A DNA stretch of 64,000 nucleotides from positions 62,001 through 126,000 of the forward strand of contig NZ_JAMBOE010000010.1 in the NCBI RefSeq assembly GCF_023715465.1, in the 5' to 3' direction. The position numbers and the translations under genes are program-made. The notes below the pieces were generated by a model. The model worked only from the letters and a program-made list of their open reading frames with translations. It did no database searches and had not been told where the DNA came from. This document shows, piece after piece, positions 1 to 8,583 of this stretch; the stretch's first letter is position 1; each line of letters begins with the position of its first letter. This DNA comes from Paenibacillus macerans (GTDB lineage Bacteria; Bacillota; Bacilli; Paenibacillales; Paenibacillaceae).

Positions 1-273
1 CACAAGCTCCACCTTCGCCCCGGTAGCTTCCTCAAACGCCGGAATGACGTGGTTCCGCAGCGTCTCTTCGTATTTGCCGCCCCAAACCTGAACGACCAGC
101 GTCTCGCCGCTGAAATCGGTTGTGGCCGACGGCTCTTCGTTATTCGAGGCGGAATTTTCCGCTCCCGGGGACGCGGCAGGCGTTTGCGCGGCATTATTGC
201 CACCGCAAGCAGCCAAAAGTAAAAGCAACATGACACACCCTATCAGCAACATCGATCGATTACTTTTTCTCAT
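1..273 (-). CDS. Extracellular solute-binding lipoprotein (ABC transporter), N-terminal part
   Basis: This is the first 91 codons of a leftward gene that runs off the left edge. It begins MRKSNRSMLLIGCVMLLLLL and then L-A-A-C-G-G, a lipoprotein signal peptide with lipobox LAAC, so the mature protein should be tethered to the outer face of the membrane through Cys23. A low-complexity linker rich in A, S, E and N follows. The mature domain then starts with 'GETLVVQVWGGKYEETLRN', a typical start for polyamine/iron-type periplasmic binding proteins. The ATG at 271-273 follows a GAGG ribosome site about 8 nt upstream. The substrate cannot be read from this part. It lies downstream of the hut operon in the same direction, but 520 bp away, so it is probably a separate unit. 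Confidence 0.85.
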   Translation of the reverse strand, partial: MRKSNRSMLLIGCVMLLLLLAACGGNNAAQTPAASPGAENSASNNEEPSATTDFSGETLVVQVWGGKYEETLRNHVIPAFEEATGAKVELV

Positions 274-793
274 TTTCTCAATCCTCGCTTTTCATTCAGG
301 TTTAGGATGTTAAATGGCGGAACGGTCCCTTACCTCCTCTCCTCTTAGTCCGAAACTTCCGGCTACTGATGGAACGATATCTAACCTAACACTTACTTAA
401 AAAAAATGAAGCTTGCAAAGAGAAATCGGAATGATTCCTTTATGCTTGCTCCACTCTATTAACTATTAACTATGCCGGAGATACATCAGATTGCAAAATT
501 CGACATGAACTTCTAACTATCGACATGGTATCATTTAAAACTTATATTGTCAATAAATATAACATTAAATTATAAAATATTAAAATTGAAAAGAAAAAAG
601 CGTTAAATCAACTATAAATATCAATAAATGTTATAAAACCTATCATATAATGGATAAAAAAACCTATTAAACGATTACTTATGATAGTTTATCTGACATA
701 TGATAATTTCCTCGCTTAATCCTGTCCCTTCCCAAGGCAAGCTGCCGGGATGGGGATGAGCGCACAAAGAACAGCTCTCTGCCGGTTCCCAGC
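274..793. other. AT-rich intergenic region between hutD and the solute-binding protein gene
   Basis: No open frame here looks like a gene. The left 100 bp is the leader of the binding-protein gene. From about 360 to 720 the sequence is very AT-rich. It contains a TATAAT at 646-651 on the + strand with no rightward gene behind it, and an 8-bp inverted repeat, TATCATAT (641-648) against ATATGATA (near 699-706). No convincing terminator was found for the hut operon. The best candidate is a weak CCCTTCCC/GGGATGGG hairpin near 725-758. Confidence 0.5.
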
Positions 794-1420
794 TTAAGTT
801 TGCTCCCAAACGGCGATCCGGATCAAAACGCATGGCTCCGGCACTCCCCCGTCATGTACGAACCGCAGATCCTGCCGCACTTGTTCCGAGCCGGGTTTCC
901 AGATCAGCATTTCCCCCTCTGCCAGTTCCAGGGATAATCGCTCACCGGTCCGGATCGCCAAACGCCCCTTCTCGCAATAGAAACACTCAAACTTGTTCCC
1001 AGCAGGCAAACAGGGGTCTTCCGCCTTTACCGCGCCCCCTGCTTCAAGCCGCAGGACATCCAAACGGCCGTCCCATCCGCCAGCCAACATGAGATTTACA
1101 TCCTTGCCCATACCGATACAGCGGGTCGTCCACTCCCCTTCAAAACAATCTTGTTCGTATGGCCGAAGTTCCACCGTGCGCCGCCCTTCATGCTCCAGCC
1201 GAAAGCTCCCGTCCGTTGCCAGCAGCTTGCGCTTGTACCCGGGCAGGGACGTAAACACGGTGCGCGGCTCCGTCATTTCAGCGAGACTGATGCGCCAGGC
1301 GAAATCCCGCCGGGCATACGAAGCCCGTTCCGGATAGATTGCCATTTGAACCGTCGTCCCCCCCGACCAAACCGAGACGGGAGCATCCGGCTTCCTGATA
1401 TGTTTGATGCCATTTGGCAT
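794..1420 (-). CDS. hutD: HutD/Ves family protein
   Basis: A 208-residue cupin-like protein of the HutD/Ves family, which accompanies histidine-utilisation genes but whose exact biochemical role is not established. Family marks are the early 'VSVWSGGTTVQMAIYP' segment, 'FAWRISLAEM', 'FTSLPGYKRKLLATDG' and the C-terminal 'LIRIAVWEQT'. I place the start at the ATG at 1420, which gives MPNGIKHIRK and follows an AAAGGCGGG ribosome site. A longer frame reaches back into the upstream gene but has no better start. It is the last gene of the leftward hut operon, 22 bp after the HutF-like gene, and is probably cotranscribed with it. Confidence 0.85.
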   Translation of the reverse strand: MPNGIKHIRKPDAPVSVWSGGTTVQMAIYPERASYARRDFAWRISLAEMTEPRTVFTSLPGYKRKLLATDGSFRLEHEGRRTVELRPYEQDCFEGEWTTRCIGMGKDVNLMLAGGWDGRLDVLRLEAGGAVKAEDPCLPAGNKFECFYCEKGRLAIRTGERLSLELAEGEMLIWKPGSEQVRQDLRFVHDGGVPEPCVLIRIAVWEQT

Positions 1421-1442
1421 AGCCTGCCCGCCTTTCTTCCCG

Positions 1443-2756
1443 CTACCTCCATTTCTCGAACAGAGCATTGACTTTAGCGACGATGTCCTGCTCAGCGACC
1501 GTAAGCAGAGTCCCGCCGGCGGCGATCAGCCGTCCGTTCACGACGACATCGCGAATTGCCGTGGGCTGCATCGCATACACAATATTCACAAGCAACTCCG
1601 TCTTGGGCGCCAACGACAAATCCCCCAGATCGAGCGAAACGAAATCGGCCCGATATCCTTCCTCCAGCACCCCAACCGGCAAACGCAGGAGCTCCCCTCC
1701 TGTTTTTGTGCCCATGTCGAACACTTGCCGGGCATGGATGCAGGTCCCGTCCAGCCGCGTCACTTTTTGCAGCAGCGAGCACATGCGCATTTCTTCATAG
1801 ACGCTGATCCGGTTGTTGCTGCAAGCGCCGTCGGAACCGAGCGCGATGCGGACACCGGCCCGGGCAAGATCCGGGATTCTTGTGACGCCATCCGACAAAA
1901 ACATATTGCTGGATGGGCAATAAGCCAGGGAAACGCCGCGTGTTCCCAACAATTCGATTTCGGAGTCGTCCAGCCAGACGAGATGAATTGCCAGCATACG
2001 TTCGTCCACGACGCCGAGCTCATTCAAATAATGCACAGGGCGCAGCTTGTATTTCTCCAGCGTTTCCTCGACTTCAAACGGCTCTTCCGCCACGTGAATA
2101 TGAAACGGCGTATCCAGCTCCCGGGCGAGGCGGTGTCCGGCTTGGATCATCGCGGGGGAAGCGCCGTGCGGACTGTGCGGCGCGGGATGGACGCTGACCA
2201 TGTGCTGGCCCTGGTATTTTACGGCCAGCTCGCGTGTCCGGCGAACCGCCTCCTCCACCGTCTCCTGATACTGGCGCGGCGCGCCGTCCCAATCGTACAT
2301 CGTGCGGGCGAACACGAGACGGATGCCGATATCGCGGGCCGCCCGAATCACGGCCTCGTCGGTCGCGGTCCCGCCATTGTGCACATAAAAAAAGTCGCTC
2401 ACTGTCGTCACGCCGTATTTTGCCATCTCGCCAAAAGCAAACAGCGCGCCGGTATAGATCGCCTCTTCGTCCAGCAGCGGCGTATATTTGTACAGCGCCT
2501 GATCGCGCCATTCCAGAAAAGGACGGTCGGCGGCGATGCCGCGCAGCAGGCTTTGAAACGAATGGTTATGGGCGTTGACCGTGCCGGGAACGATCGCTTT
2601 GCTGCTCCAGTCCGTCACTTCCACGCCGGCGTAGGCTTCCGCCAGCGCCTTGAAGGGGCCGATTTCCCGGATAAGGCCGTCCTCCACAACAATGGCCAGG
2701 TCTTTATGAAAGCTGCCTTTGTAATAAATTTGATCCGCGCGATACAACCGAGGCAT
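1443..2756 (-). CDS. Amidohydrolase-family deaminase, probable formimidoylglutamate deiminase (HutF-like)
   Basis: A 437-residue amidohydrolase of the cytosine-deaminase/chlorohydrolase group. Metal ligands are visible as N-A-H-N-H in 'PGTVNAHNHSFQSLLRG' near residues 55-70, H-I-H in 'FHIHVAEEP', a later His in 'LAIHLVWLDDSE', and the Asp of 'LGSDGACSNN'. Its place between hutI and hutD suggests deimination of N-formimino-L-glutamate to N-formyl-L-glutamate, the HutF reaction. The 'HSFQS' motif is close to the 'HAFQR' of known HutF proteins. The general fold also covers guanine and MTA/SAH deaminases, so the substrate is inferred from context. The start at 2756 has AAAGGAGGG 7 nt upstream; the earlier ATG at 2786 lies inside the preceding gene. 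Confidence 0.7.
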   Translation of the reverse strand: MPRLYRADQIYYKGSFHKDLAIVVEDGLIREIGPFKALAEAYAGVEVTDWSSKAIVPGTVNAHNHSFQSLLRGIAADRPFLEWRDQALYKYTPLLDEEAIYTGALFAFGEMAKYGVTTVSDFFYVHNGGTATDEAVIRAARDIGIRLVFARTMYDWDGAPRQYQETVEEAVRRTRELAVKYQGQHMVSVHPAPHSPHGASPAMIQAGHRLARELDTPFHIHVAEEPFEVEETLEKYKLRPVHYLNELGVVDERMLAIHLVWLDDSEIELLGTRGVSLAYCPSSNMFLSDGVTRIPDLARAGVRIALGSDGACSNNRISVYEEMRMCSLLQKVTRLDGTCIHARQVFDMGTKTGGELLRLPVGVLEEGYRADFVSLDLGDLSLAPKTELLVNIVYAMQPTAIRDVVVNGRLIAAGGTLLTVAEQDIVAKVNALFEKWR

Positions 2757-2770
2757 ACCGACGCCCTCCT

Positions 2771-4033
2771 TTACGTATCCAGACATTCGTCCAGCTCCAA
2801 AATCATCCGAAGCAGCACGTTTGCCGTTTTCTCAATGTCTTCGATCCGGCTTTCTTCTTCGGGGCAGTGGCTTTTGCCGCCGATACTCGGAACGAACAGC
2901 ATGCCGCTCCGGGTAATGGACGCCATATGGGTCGCGTCGTGCCCGGCCATACTGCCGAGCAGCTCATACGGATACCCCAGCGCCGCCGACCATTTCCTGC
3001 CGCTGTCAATGATAATCTCGTCCATCGGCGCCGGGTCCTGGTCGAGCAGCACGTTGCGGCTGACCGTCACTTTTCTGGTTTGTTCGACCTTACCGATTGA
3101 CTGCTGCCACTCCGCCACCGCTTCCCTGATTTCCTCCCGCGTTTTGCCCCGGAACTCCGCGATGAACGAAACTTCCGCGGGAATAATGTTGGCCGCGTTC
3201 GGACGGACGGACAGCTTCCCGACCGTCCCGACCACTTCCTTAGCCGGATGTCTCCGGCACGTTTCCTCCAGGGCCAGCACGATCTCGGACGCAGCCGTCA
3301 GCGCGTCCTTGCGGTCCTCCATCAAAGTCGTTCCCGCATGGTTCGCTTCGCCGGTCACGGTAACCTCTTCCCGGTAAATCCCGGTAATCGCCGTCACGAT
3401 GCCGACGGGAATATTCCGGCTAATTAGCCGTTTGCCCTGCTCAATGTGCACCTCCAAAAAAGCGCTCAGTTCGCCCGGCCGGCGGGCGGCTTCGTCAAAA
3501 CGGCCGGGATCTCCTCCGGCCCGGCGCAGCGCGTCCGTCAGCAGCAGCCCGGCAGCATCCGCGACTCCAGCTAGCTGCCGCTGTTTCAGCTTGCCGGTGG
3601 CGGCCCGGCTGCCGAAGGTGGACAAGCCGAACGGATTCGGCTCCTCGGCGCTGAACGAGACCAACTCCAGCGGATGCCGCGTCGCCACGCCACGCTCCCG
3701 CAGCACGGCCATGATCTCGCAGGCGATGAGCACGCCAAGCGCCCCGTCGTATTTCCCGCCGTTCGGAACGGCGTCGATATGCGATCCGAACGCGATGGCG
3801 GGCAGCGATAGCTCCTCGCCTTCCCTCCGCGCCCAGATGTTGGCCGCGGGGTCGACGCGCACGGCCAGCGACAAAGCCTTCAGCTCCCGCACCAGCCACT
3901 CCCTTGCGGCCAATTCGGCCGGAGTAAAGGTGGTCCGGTCAATGCCTCCACCGGCGTTCAGGCCGAACTCGGCCAAAACGCCCAGCTTGCGCGACAAGCG
4001 CGCCGCGTCGATTCTCAGCTCATGCCCCTTCAA
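2771..4033 (-). CDS. M20-family Zn hydrolase (allantoate/N-carbamoyl-amino-acid amidohydrolase type)
   Basis: A 420-residue metallohydrolase of the AllC/HyuC/AmaB type. Zinc-site motifs appear in the expected order: 'FGSHIDAVPNGGKYDGALGV' near residue 85, 'SAEEPNPFGLSTFGS' near 125, 'LEVHIEQGKRL' near 190, and 'GGKSHCPEEESR' near the C-terminus. The family cleaves N-carbamoyl or ureido groups from amino acids. In a hut operon with a HutF-like deiminase and no hutG, it could remove the formyl group of N-formylglutamate; that role is inference. I prefer a TTG start at 4033, 8 nt after AAAGGCGG. The in-frame GTG at 4042 directly abuts that site. It overlaps the end of hutI by 14 bp, which suggests translational coupling. 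Confidence 0.85.
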   Translation of the reverse strand: MKGHELRIDAARLSRKLGVLAEFGLNAGGGIDRTTFTPAELAAREWLVRELKALSLAVRVDPAANIWARREGEELSLPAIAFGSHIDAVPNGGKYDGALGVLIACEIMAVLRERGVATRHPLELVSFSAEEPNPFGLSTFGSRAATGKLKQRQLAGVADAAGLLLTDALRRAGGDPGRFDEAARRPGELSAFLEVHIEQGKRLISRNIPVGIVTAITGIYREEVTVTGEANHAGTTLMEDRKDALTAASEIVLALEETCRRHPAKEVVGTVGKLSVRPNAANIIPAEVSFIAEFRGKTREEIREAVAEWQQSIGKVEQTRKVTVSRNVLLDQDPAPMDEIIIDSGRKWSAALGYPYELLGSMAGHDATHMASITRSGMLFVPSIGGKSHCPEEESRIEDIEKTANVLLRMILELDECLDT

Positions 4034-5303
4034 GCACAACACCGCCTTTCACTGCGATTTTTCCTTTTTTGATCACGGTATGGACCAGGTTTACGGCAAA
4101 ATGATACTGCAGCATCTGGTAATTCGGCGCATCGAATAAAACCACGTCCGCCTGCTTGCCTTTTTCCAGGCTGCCGACGAGCTGCGCCCGCCCGATCGCG
4201 TGCGCCGCGTTAATCGTCGCCGCCGTCAACGCCTCCGCCGGCGTCATCCGCATCGTCAGGCACGCCGCGTTCATCACGAACGGCAGCGACTGGGTCGGCG
4301 ACGAGCCGGGGTTGCAGTCCGTCGCCAACGCGACCGCGACTCCGGCGTCAATCATCGCTCTCGCCCGCGCCGGCCGCTCCATCAGGAACAGGGCCGTGGC
4401 CGGCAGAAGCACCGCGATCGTTCCGCTTTCGGCCAGCGCTTCGATCCCCCTGCCGCTCGTTTGCAGCAGGTGTTCGGCCGAGACGGCGCCCACCTTTGCC
4501 GCCAGCTCGGCGCCGCCGAGCGGCACGATTTCATCCGCGTGAATTTTCGGCTTCAGGCCGTACCGCTTGCCCGCTTCGAGAATGCGTTCGGATTGCTCCG
4601 GCGTGAACACGCCCTCTTCGCAGAACACATCGCAGTATTCGGCCAGCCGCTCCTCCGCCACCCGCGGAATCATCTCTTCCGTCACCAGCGTGACGTACGC
4701 TTCGGGATCATGCTTGTATTCGGCCGGAACGGCGTGGGCGCCCATAAACGTCGGCACCAGTTCGACGGGCTGCTTCGCCCCAAGCAGCGAAACCGCCCGC
4801 AGCTGCTTGAGCTCGTCGGCGACCGTCAAGCCATACCCGCTTTTGACCTCGGCCGTGGTCACTCCGTGCAGCAGAAGCCGCCGCAGTCGGCTTGCGGATT
4901 GCTCGGCCAGCTCTTCCGGCGATGCCGCCCGCGTGGCGGCTGTCGTGCTTAGAATGCCTCCGCCTTCCCGCAAAATGTCGATATACTTTTTGCCTTGCAG
5001 CCGCAGCTCGAATTCCCGCTCGCGGCTGCCGGCGTACACCAGATGGGTATGGGGATCGACCAGGCCGGGAACGGCGATCTTCCCCGTCCCGTCGATCACG
5101 CTTACCCCGCCGCCGGCCCTCGCGGCGTATTCCGCCGCTTCCCGGTCGGCGCCGACGAACGCGATTTTGTCGCCTTCCAGGATGACGCTCCCCCGTTCAA
5201 TCACGCCGATATCCGCCATCCCGGCTCCCGTTTTCGGGGCCGTGTTTGCTCCGCCCATCGTTACAACCTGTTCCGCGCGTTTAATATAGGTGATTGGTGT
5301 CAT
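4020..5303 (-). CDS. hutI: Imidazolonepropionase
   Basis: A 427-residue amidohydrolase that opens the ring of 4-imidazolone-5-propionate to N-formimino-L-glutamate, the third step of histidine breakdown. Metal ligands are in 'DPHTHLVYAGSRE' near residue 83, 'IHADEIVPLGGAELA' near 255, 'AEHLLQTS' near 278, and 'ALATDCNPGSSPTQSLP' near 330. All are typical of HutI, and the length is normal. The start at 5303 follows GGAGGGGG and lies 14 bp after the hutU stop codon, so the two genes are cotranscribed. Confidence 0.95.
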   Translation of the reverse strand: MTPITYIKRAEQVVTMGGANTAPKTGAGMADIGVIERGSVILEGDKIAFVGADREAAEYAARAGGGVSVIDGTGKIAVPGLVDPHTHLVYAGSREREFELRLQGKKYIDILREGGGILSTTAATRAASPEELAEQSASRLRRLLLHGVTTAEVKSGYGLTVADELKQLRAVSLLGAKQPVELVPTFMGAHAVPAEYKHDPEAYVTLVTEEMIPRVAEERLAEYCDVFCEEGVFTPEQSERILEAGKRYGLKPKIHADEIVPLGGAELAAKVGAVSAEHLLQTSGRGIEALAESGTIAVLLPATALFLMERPARARAMIDAGVAVALATDCNPGSSPTQSLPFVMNAACLTMRMTPAEALTAATINAAHAIGRAQLVGSLEKGKQADVVLFDAPNYQMLQYHFAVNLVHTVIKKGKIAVKGGVVLEGA

Positions 5304-5317
5304 ATAGCCGCCCCCTC

Positions 5318-6979
5318 CTACATCAATCCCGGAATCTGAATGCCCTTTTCCTTCGCCGTTTGCACCGCCAACTCGTATCCGGCGTCAGCGTGGCGTGCAA
5401 CGCCCATGCCGGGGTCCGTCGTCAGCACGCGTTCCAGACGCCGGGCCGCATCCGCGCTGCCGTCGGCGACCACAACCATACCCGCATGCAGCGAGTACCC
5501 CATGCCGACGCCGCCACCATGATGGACGGATACCCAGCTCGCGCCCGCCGCCGTGTTGATGAGCGCGTTAAGAATCGGCCAGTCGGCGACCGTGTCGCTG
5601 CCGTCCTTCATCGCCTCCGTTTCGCGGTTTGGCGACGCGACCGAACCGGCGTCGAGATGATCCCTGCCGATCACGATCGGTGCTTTCAGCTCCCCGGAAG
5701 CTACCATCTCGTTAATGATGGCGCCAAACCGCGCGCGTTCGCCGTAACCCAGCCAGCAGATGCGGGCCGGCAGTCCCTGGAAAGCGATTTTTTCACGGGC
5801 CATCCGAATCCAGTGGCACAGCGGTTCATTATAGGAGAACTCCCGCAGGATCACTTCATCTGTCTTGTAGATGTCCTCCGGATCGCCGGAAAGCGCCACC
5901 CAGCGGAACGGTCCCTTGCCTTCGCAGAACTGCGGCCGGATAAAGGCCGGTACAAATCCGGGGAAGCTGAACGCTTCCTTGACACCTTCATCGTACGCTC
6001 GCTGCCGGATATTGTTGCCGTAATCGAACGCAACCGCGCCGCGGTCTTGCATCGCCAGCATCGCTTGCACATGCCGCGCCATACTCGCTTTCGCCAGCCG
6101 GACAAGCGTATCGGGCGCTTCCGCCCGCAGCTTCGCGCCTTCCGCAAGCGTCATGCCGGCCGGCAAATAACCGTTCAGCGGATCGTGGGCCGACGTCTGG
6201 TCCGTGACGATGTCCGGAATAAAACCGCGCTTCAGCATCTCCTCAAGAACCTCCGCCGCATTGCCGAGGAGTCCGATGGACAGCGGCTTGCCAGCTTGTT
6301 TCGCCTCCAGCGCCGCGGCGATCGCCTCATCCAGCGACTCCGTCAGCCGGTCGCAATAACCGGTCTGAATGCGCTTCTCGATGCGGGAGCGGTCGACCTC
6401 AATCCCGATCACTACGCCCCCGTTCATCGTAACCGCCAGCGGCTGTGCTCCGCCCATGCCGCCAAGGCCGGCGGTAACGGTGATCGTATTCGCCAGCGTG
6501 CCGCCGAAATGCTGTCTCGCGCATTCCGCGAATGTTTCATAAGTTCCCTGCACAATGCCCTGGCTGCCGATATAAATCCAACTGCCCGCCGTCATTTGGC
6601 CGTACATCATCAGCCCTTTTCGATCCAACTCGTGGAAGGTTTCCCAGTTCGCCCAGGCCGGAACGAGATTGGAGTTGGCCAACAGCACCCGCGGCGAATC
6701 CTTGTGCGTTGTAAATACGGCTACCGGCTTGCCCGATTGGATCAGCAATGTTTCATTTTCCTCCAGCCGCTCCAGCGAAGCCACGATTTGCTCAAATGCC
6801 TCCCAGTTGCGCGCCGCCTTGCCGATTCCGCCGTACACGACCAGCTTTTCCGGATGCTCCGCCACCTCCGGGTCGAGGTTGTTCATCAGCATGCGGAGCG
6901 CAGCCTCCTGAATCCAGCCTTTGGCGCGCAATGCGGTTCCTCTTGGGGCTTTAATTACGGAACGGTTTGTCGCACTCAT
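5318..6979 (-). CDS. hutU: Urocanate hydratase
   Basis: A 553-residue NAD+-dependent urocanase converting urocanate to 4-imidazolone-5-propionate. Diagnostic stretches are 'TAGSWIYIGSQGIVQGTYET', 'TAGLGGMGGAQPLAVTMNGG' for the nucleotide-binding region, 'IPDIVTDQTSAHDPLNGY', and near the active site 'LPARICWLGYGERARFG', which carries the conserved Cys. The start is the ATG at 6979, giving MSATNRSVIKAPRG, 7 nt after GGGAGGGTG; longer frames lack this site and add non-family residues. It is the first gene of the hut operon here. The histidine ammonia-lyase gene that would supply urocanate is not in the window. Confidence 0.97.
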   Translation of the reverse strand: MSATNRSVIKAPRGTALRAKGWIQEAALRMLMNNLDPEVAEHPEKLVVYGGIGKAARNWEAFEQIVASLERLEENETLLIQSGKPVAVFTTHKDSPRVLLANSNLVPAWANWETFHELDRKGLMMYGQMTAGSWIYIGSQGIVQGTYETFAECARQHFGGTLANTITVTAGLGGMGGAQPLAVTMNGGVVIGIEVDRSRIEKRIQTGYCDRLTESLDEAIAAALEAKQAGKPLSIGLLGNAAEVLEEMLKRGFIPDIVTDQTSAHDPLNGYLPAGMTLAEGAKLRAEAPDTLVRLAKASMARHVQAMLAMQDRGAVAFDYGNNIRQRAYDEGVKEAFSFPGFVPAFIRPQFCEGKGPFRWVALSGDPEDIYKTDEVILREFSYNEPLCHWIRMAREKIAFQGLPARICWLGYGERARFGAIINEMVASGELKAPIVIGRDHLDAGSVASPNRETEAMKDGSDTVADWPILNALINTAAGASWVSVHHGGGVGMGYSLHAGMVVVADGSADAARRLERVLTTDPGMGVARHADAGYELAVQTAKEKGIQIPGLM

Positions 6980-7045
6980 CTTGTCACCCTCCCAAAAATG
7001 ATAGTAACAACCAGCTATACAACTCACAGGATATGCGAGCTTTCT

Positions 7046-7060
7046 AAACATCTAATGTTT
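7046..7060. promoter_or_regulatory. Perfect palindrome in the hut operon leader, candidate operator
   Basis: AAACAT-CTA-ATGTTT is a 6-bp perfect inverted repeat with a 3-bp spacer, 67 bp before the hutU start and 69 bp after the regulator's stop. It sits in the only gap where a promoter for hutU could lie. It resembles a dimeric operator, but no protein can be assigned from the sequence. I did not find a clear -35/-10 pair nearby. Confidence 0.4.
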
Positions 7061-7128
7061 TGATCTATTTCATGAGTTTATCGTATCACTGCAATCGCTA
7101 TCATAAAATGAGGAAAACTTGCTCTGTA

Positions 7129-8316
7129 TTAGCACAATTTTGCGGACCGGTAGGCCGTTGGGCTGCAGCCCGCATACTTTTTGAATTTGCGCGTGAAATA
7201 ATTCGGATCTGGGAAGCCGACCTGCGACGCGATTTGCTGAATCGTCATTTCCGTCGTCTCCAGCAGAAAAACCGCCTTTTTCAGGCGGATTTGGCTCAAA
7301 TAATCGATGCAGCTCGCCCCGGTTTCCTTCGTAAACACATGCGAAAGATAATAGGGGCTGACATGGCAAGATTTTGCTATAGATGACAATGTCAGCTTCT
7401 GGCGGTGATGTTCCTTCATATATTGGATCGCTGCCAAAACCATGGGCGAAGCTTCGATAGGCTGCTGCTGAACCACCAGATTCGTAATTTTCCGGCAGTA
7501 GTCGCCTATCCGCTTCACAAAATTATTGTAACGGACGGTTCCGATCAGCGCCTGTACGACCGCCGCGTTCTTCGACAATAGCCCGGCCGCGTCGCCGCCC
7601 ATGTCCAGCGCTGTCCGCGTCAGTCCCATCGTAAGCTCGATCGCTTCCGACTTGAACATGTCCACATGCATCCGGTAGGCGTCCGCCAACGACTCCAGGA
7701 TCATGTTCAGAACGTGCGCCGCTCCCTCCTCGTCCCCCATTCGCACACGGGCGTACAACTCCGCTTTATGCTCGGAAGCCAGCGGCTTGTTCATGCCGCC
7801 GGCGGTCTTTTTCTCCTTTTCATATTGGTAAATGACGTGGTTTCCCTGGAAGAAACGATCCACCATCGACGCCTTCGCTTCTTCATACGAGCGCTGTATG
7901 GAATAGGGATCCTCGTAAAAGGAACCGATGCCTGCGGAAACGGAAAAGCCGTGGCTTTCCACGTTTTTCTGAATATTCCGGACCAGGCGCAGCAGGCGGC
8001 TGCGTCCTTCATTCAGCGACGGGGTCGAGCGCAAGTCCAGCAGCAAGGCAACGATTCCTTCCTCGATCCATACCCACAGGAACGGTACGGTGACCGCTTC
8101 CCGGATCGCCGCCATCAGTCCCTGCCCGATCTTGATTCTCCACTCGACGGGTTGGCCTGCGGCCAATTCCGGGTAACGGTCAACCGATATGACGACGGCC
8201 ACATTCGGGTCGGCTTCGATGTGCAGTCTGCGGCGCATGTCTTCATATTCAGCTTCATGAACGATCGTGCCGGAGATGAGCAGTTGGGCAAATGCCGCCT
8301 CGGACGCTTGAAACAT
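7129..8316 (-). CDS. AraC-family regulator with YesN-like central region but no receiver domain
   Basis: A 395-residue regulator. The C-terminal 100 residues form a double helix-turn-helix of the AraC/XylS family ('LTLSSIAKSCHVSPYYLSHVFTKETG' then 'IQQIASQVGFPDPNYFTRKFKKYAGCSPTAYR'). The middle region contains 'FSVSAGIGSFYEDPYSIQRSYEEAKAS', a degenerate GGDEF-like segment common in YesN-type response regulators. The N-terminal CheY-like receiver of those proteins is missing, so it is probably not phosphorylated by a histidine kinase. The ATG at 8316 has GGAGGAGGGG 5 nt upstream. It lies directly upstream of the hut operon in the same direction, so it is the likely hut regulator; this is inference from position. 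Confidence 0.85.
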   Translation of the reverse strand: MFQASEAAFAQLLISGTIVHEAEYEDMRRRLHIEADPNVAVVISVDRYPELAAGQPVEWRIKIGQGLMAAIREAVTVPFLWVWIEEGIVALLLDLRSTPSLNEGRSRLLRLVRNIQKNVESHGFSVSAGIGSFYEDPYSIQRSYEEAKASMVDRFFQGNHVIYQYEKEKKTAGGMNKPLASEHKAELYARVRMGDEEGAAHVLNMILESLADAYRMHVDMFKSEAIELTMGLTRTALDMGGDAAGLLSKNAAVVQALIGTVRYNNFVKRIGDYCRKITNLVVQQQPIEASPMVLAAIQYMKEHHRQKLTLSSIAKSCHVSPYYLSHVFTKETGASCIDYLSQIRLKKAVFLLETTEMTIQQIASQVGFPDPNYFTRKFKKYAGCSPTAYRSAKLC

Positions 8317-8386
8317 GCGAACCCCTCCTCCCGAATTGGAATTCGTAAGATGAACCGGTGAACAACCCGCTAATTATTTGGTTATG

Positions 8387-8396
8387 ATGTTAACAT
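8387..8396. promoter_or_regulatory. ATGTTAACAT palindrome upstream of the AraC-type regulator
   Basis: A perfect 10-bp palindrome 71 bp before the regulator's start codon. A near copy (ATGTTAACA) lies at 8446-8454. Two copies about 59 bp apart upstream of a regulator gene could be autoregulatory sites. No protein can be named. Confidence 0.3.
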
Positions 8397-8489
8397 AACT
8401 CACATGATTTGACCAATAGTTTGAGCGGGCTGGACGTGGACCATCATGTTAACAACGACTTGAGTGCCGCTATTTGGGCAAAACGGGGG

Positions 8490-8525
8490 CTTGCTTGCTG
8501 ATGACGATGTACAGGACTTACTTCC
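8490..8525 (-). pseudogene. Short remnant resembling the C-terminal domain of a YitT/DUF2179 protein
   Basis: On the minus strand this reads R-N-P-G-K-stop-V-L-Y-I-V-I-S-K-Q. This matches the 'KNPKEVLYIVISKQ' motif of the intact YitT-family gene at 27873-28709, and 22 bases in a row (8490-8511) match that gene's DNA. The frame is interrupted by a stop, and no further similarity can be seen on either side. It is best read as a decayed YitT paralogue, though a short match like this could also be coincidental conservation. Confidence 0.4.
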
Positions 8526-8583
8526 CCGGGTTGCGGGCGGGTAGCGGGTATATCGGGAATGGCGCCTTCCGATCACGGCAAAA

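Noticed and set aside
1404..3377. A 657-codon rightward open frame
   Set aside because: It lies opposite the HutF-like and M20 genes, has no family motifs and starts without a ribosome site. Long antisense frames are expected in GC-rich genes.
5294..7063. A 589-codon rightward open frame
   Set aside because: It is exactly opposite hutU, with a composition rich in R, H and A typical of a shadow of a GC-rich gene.
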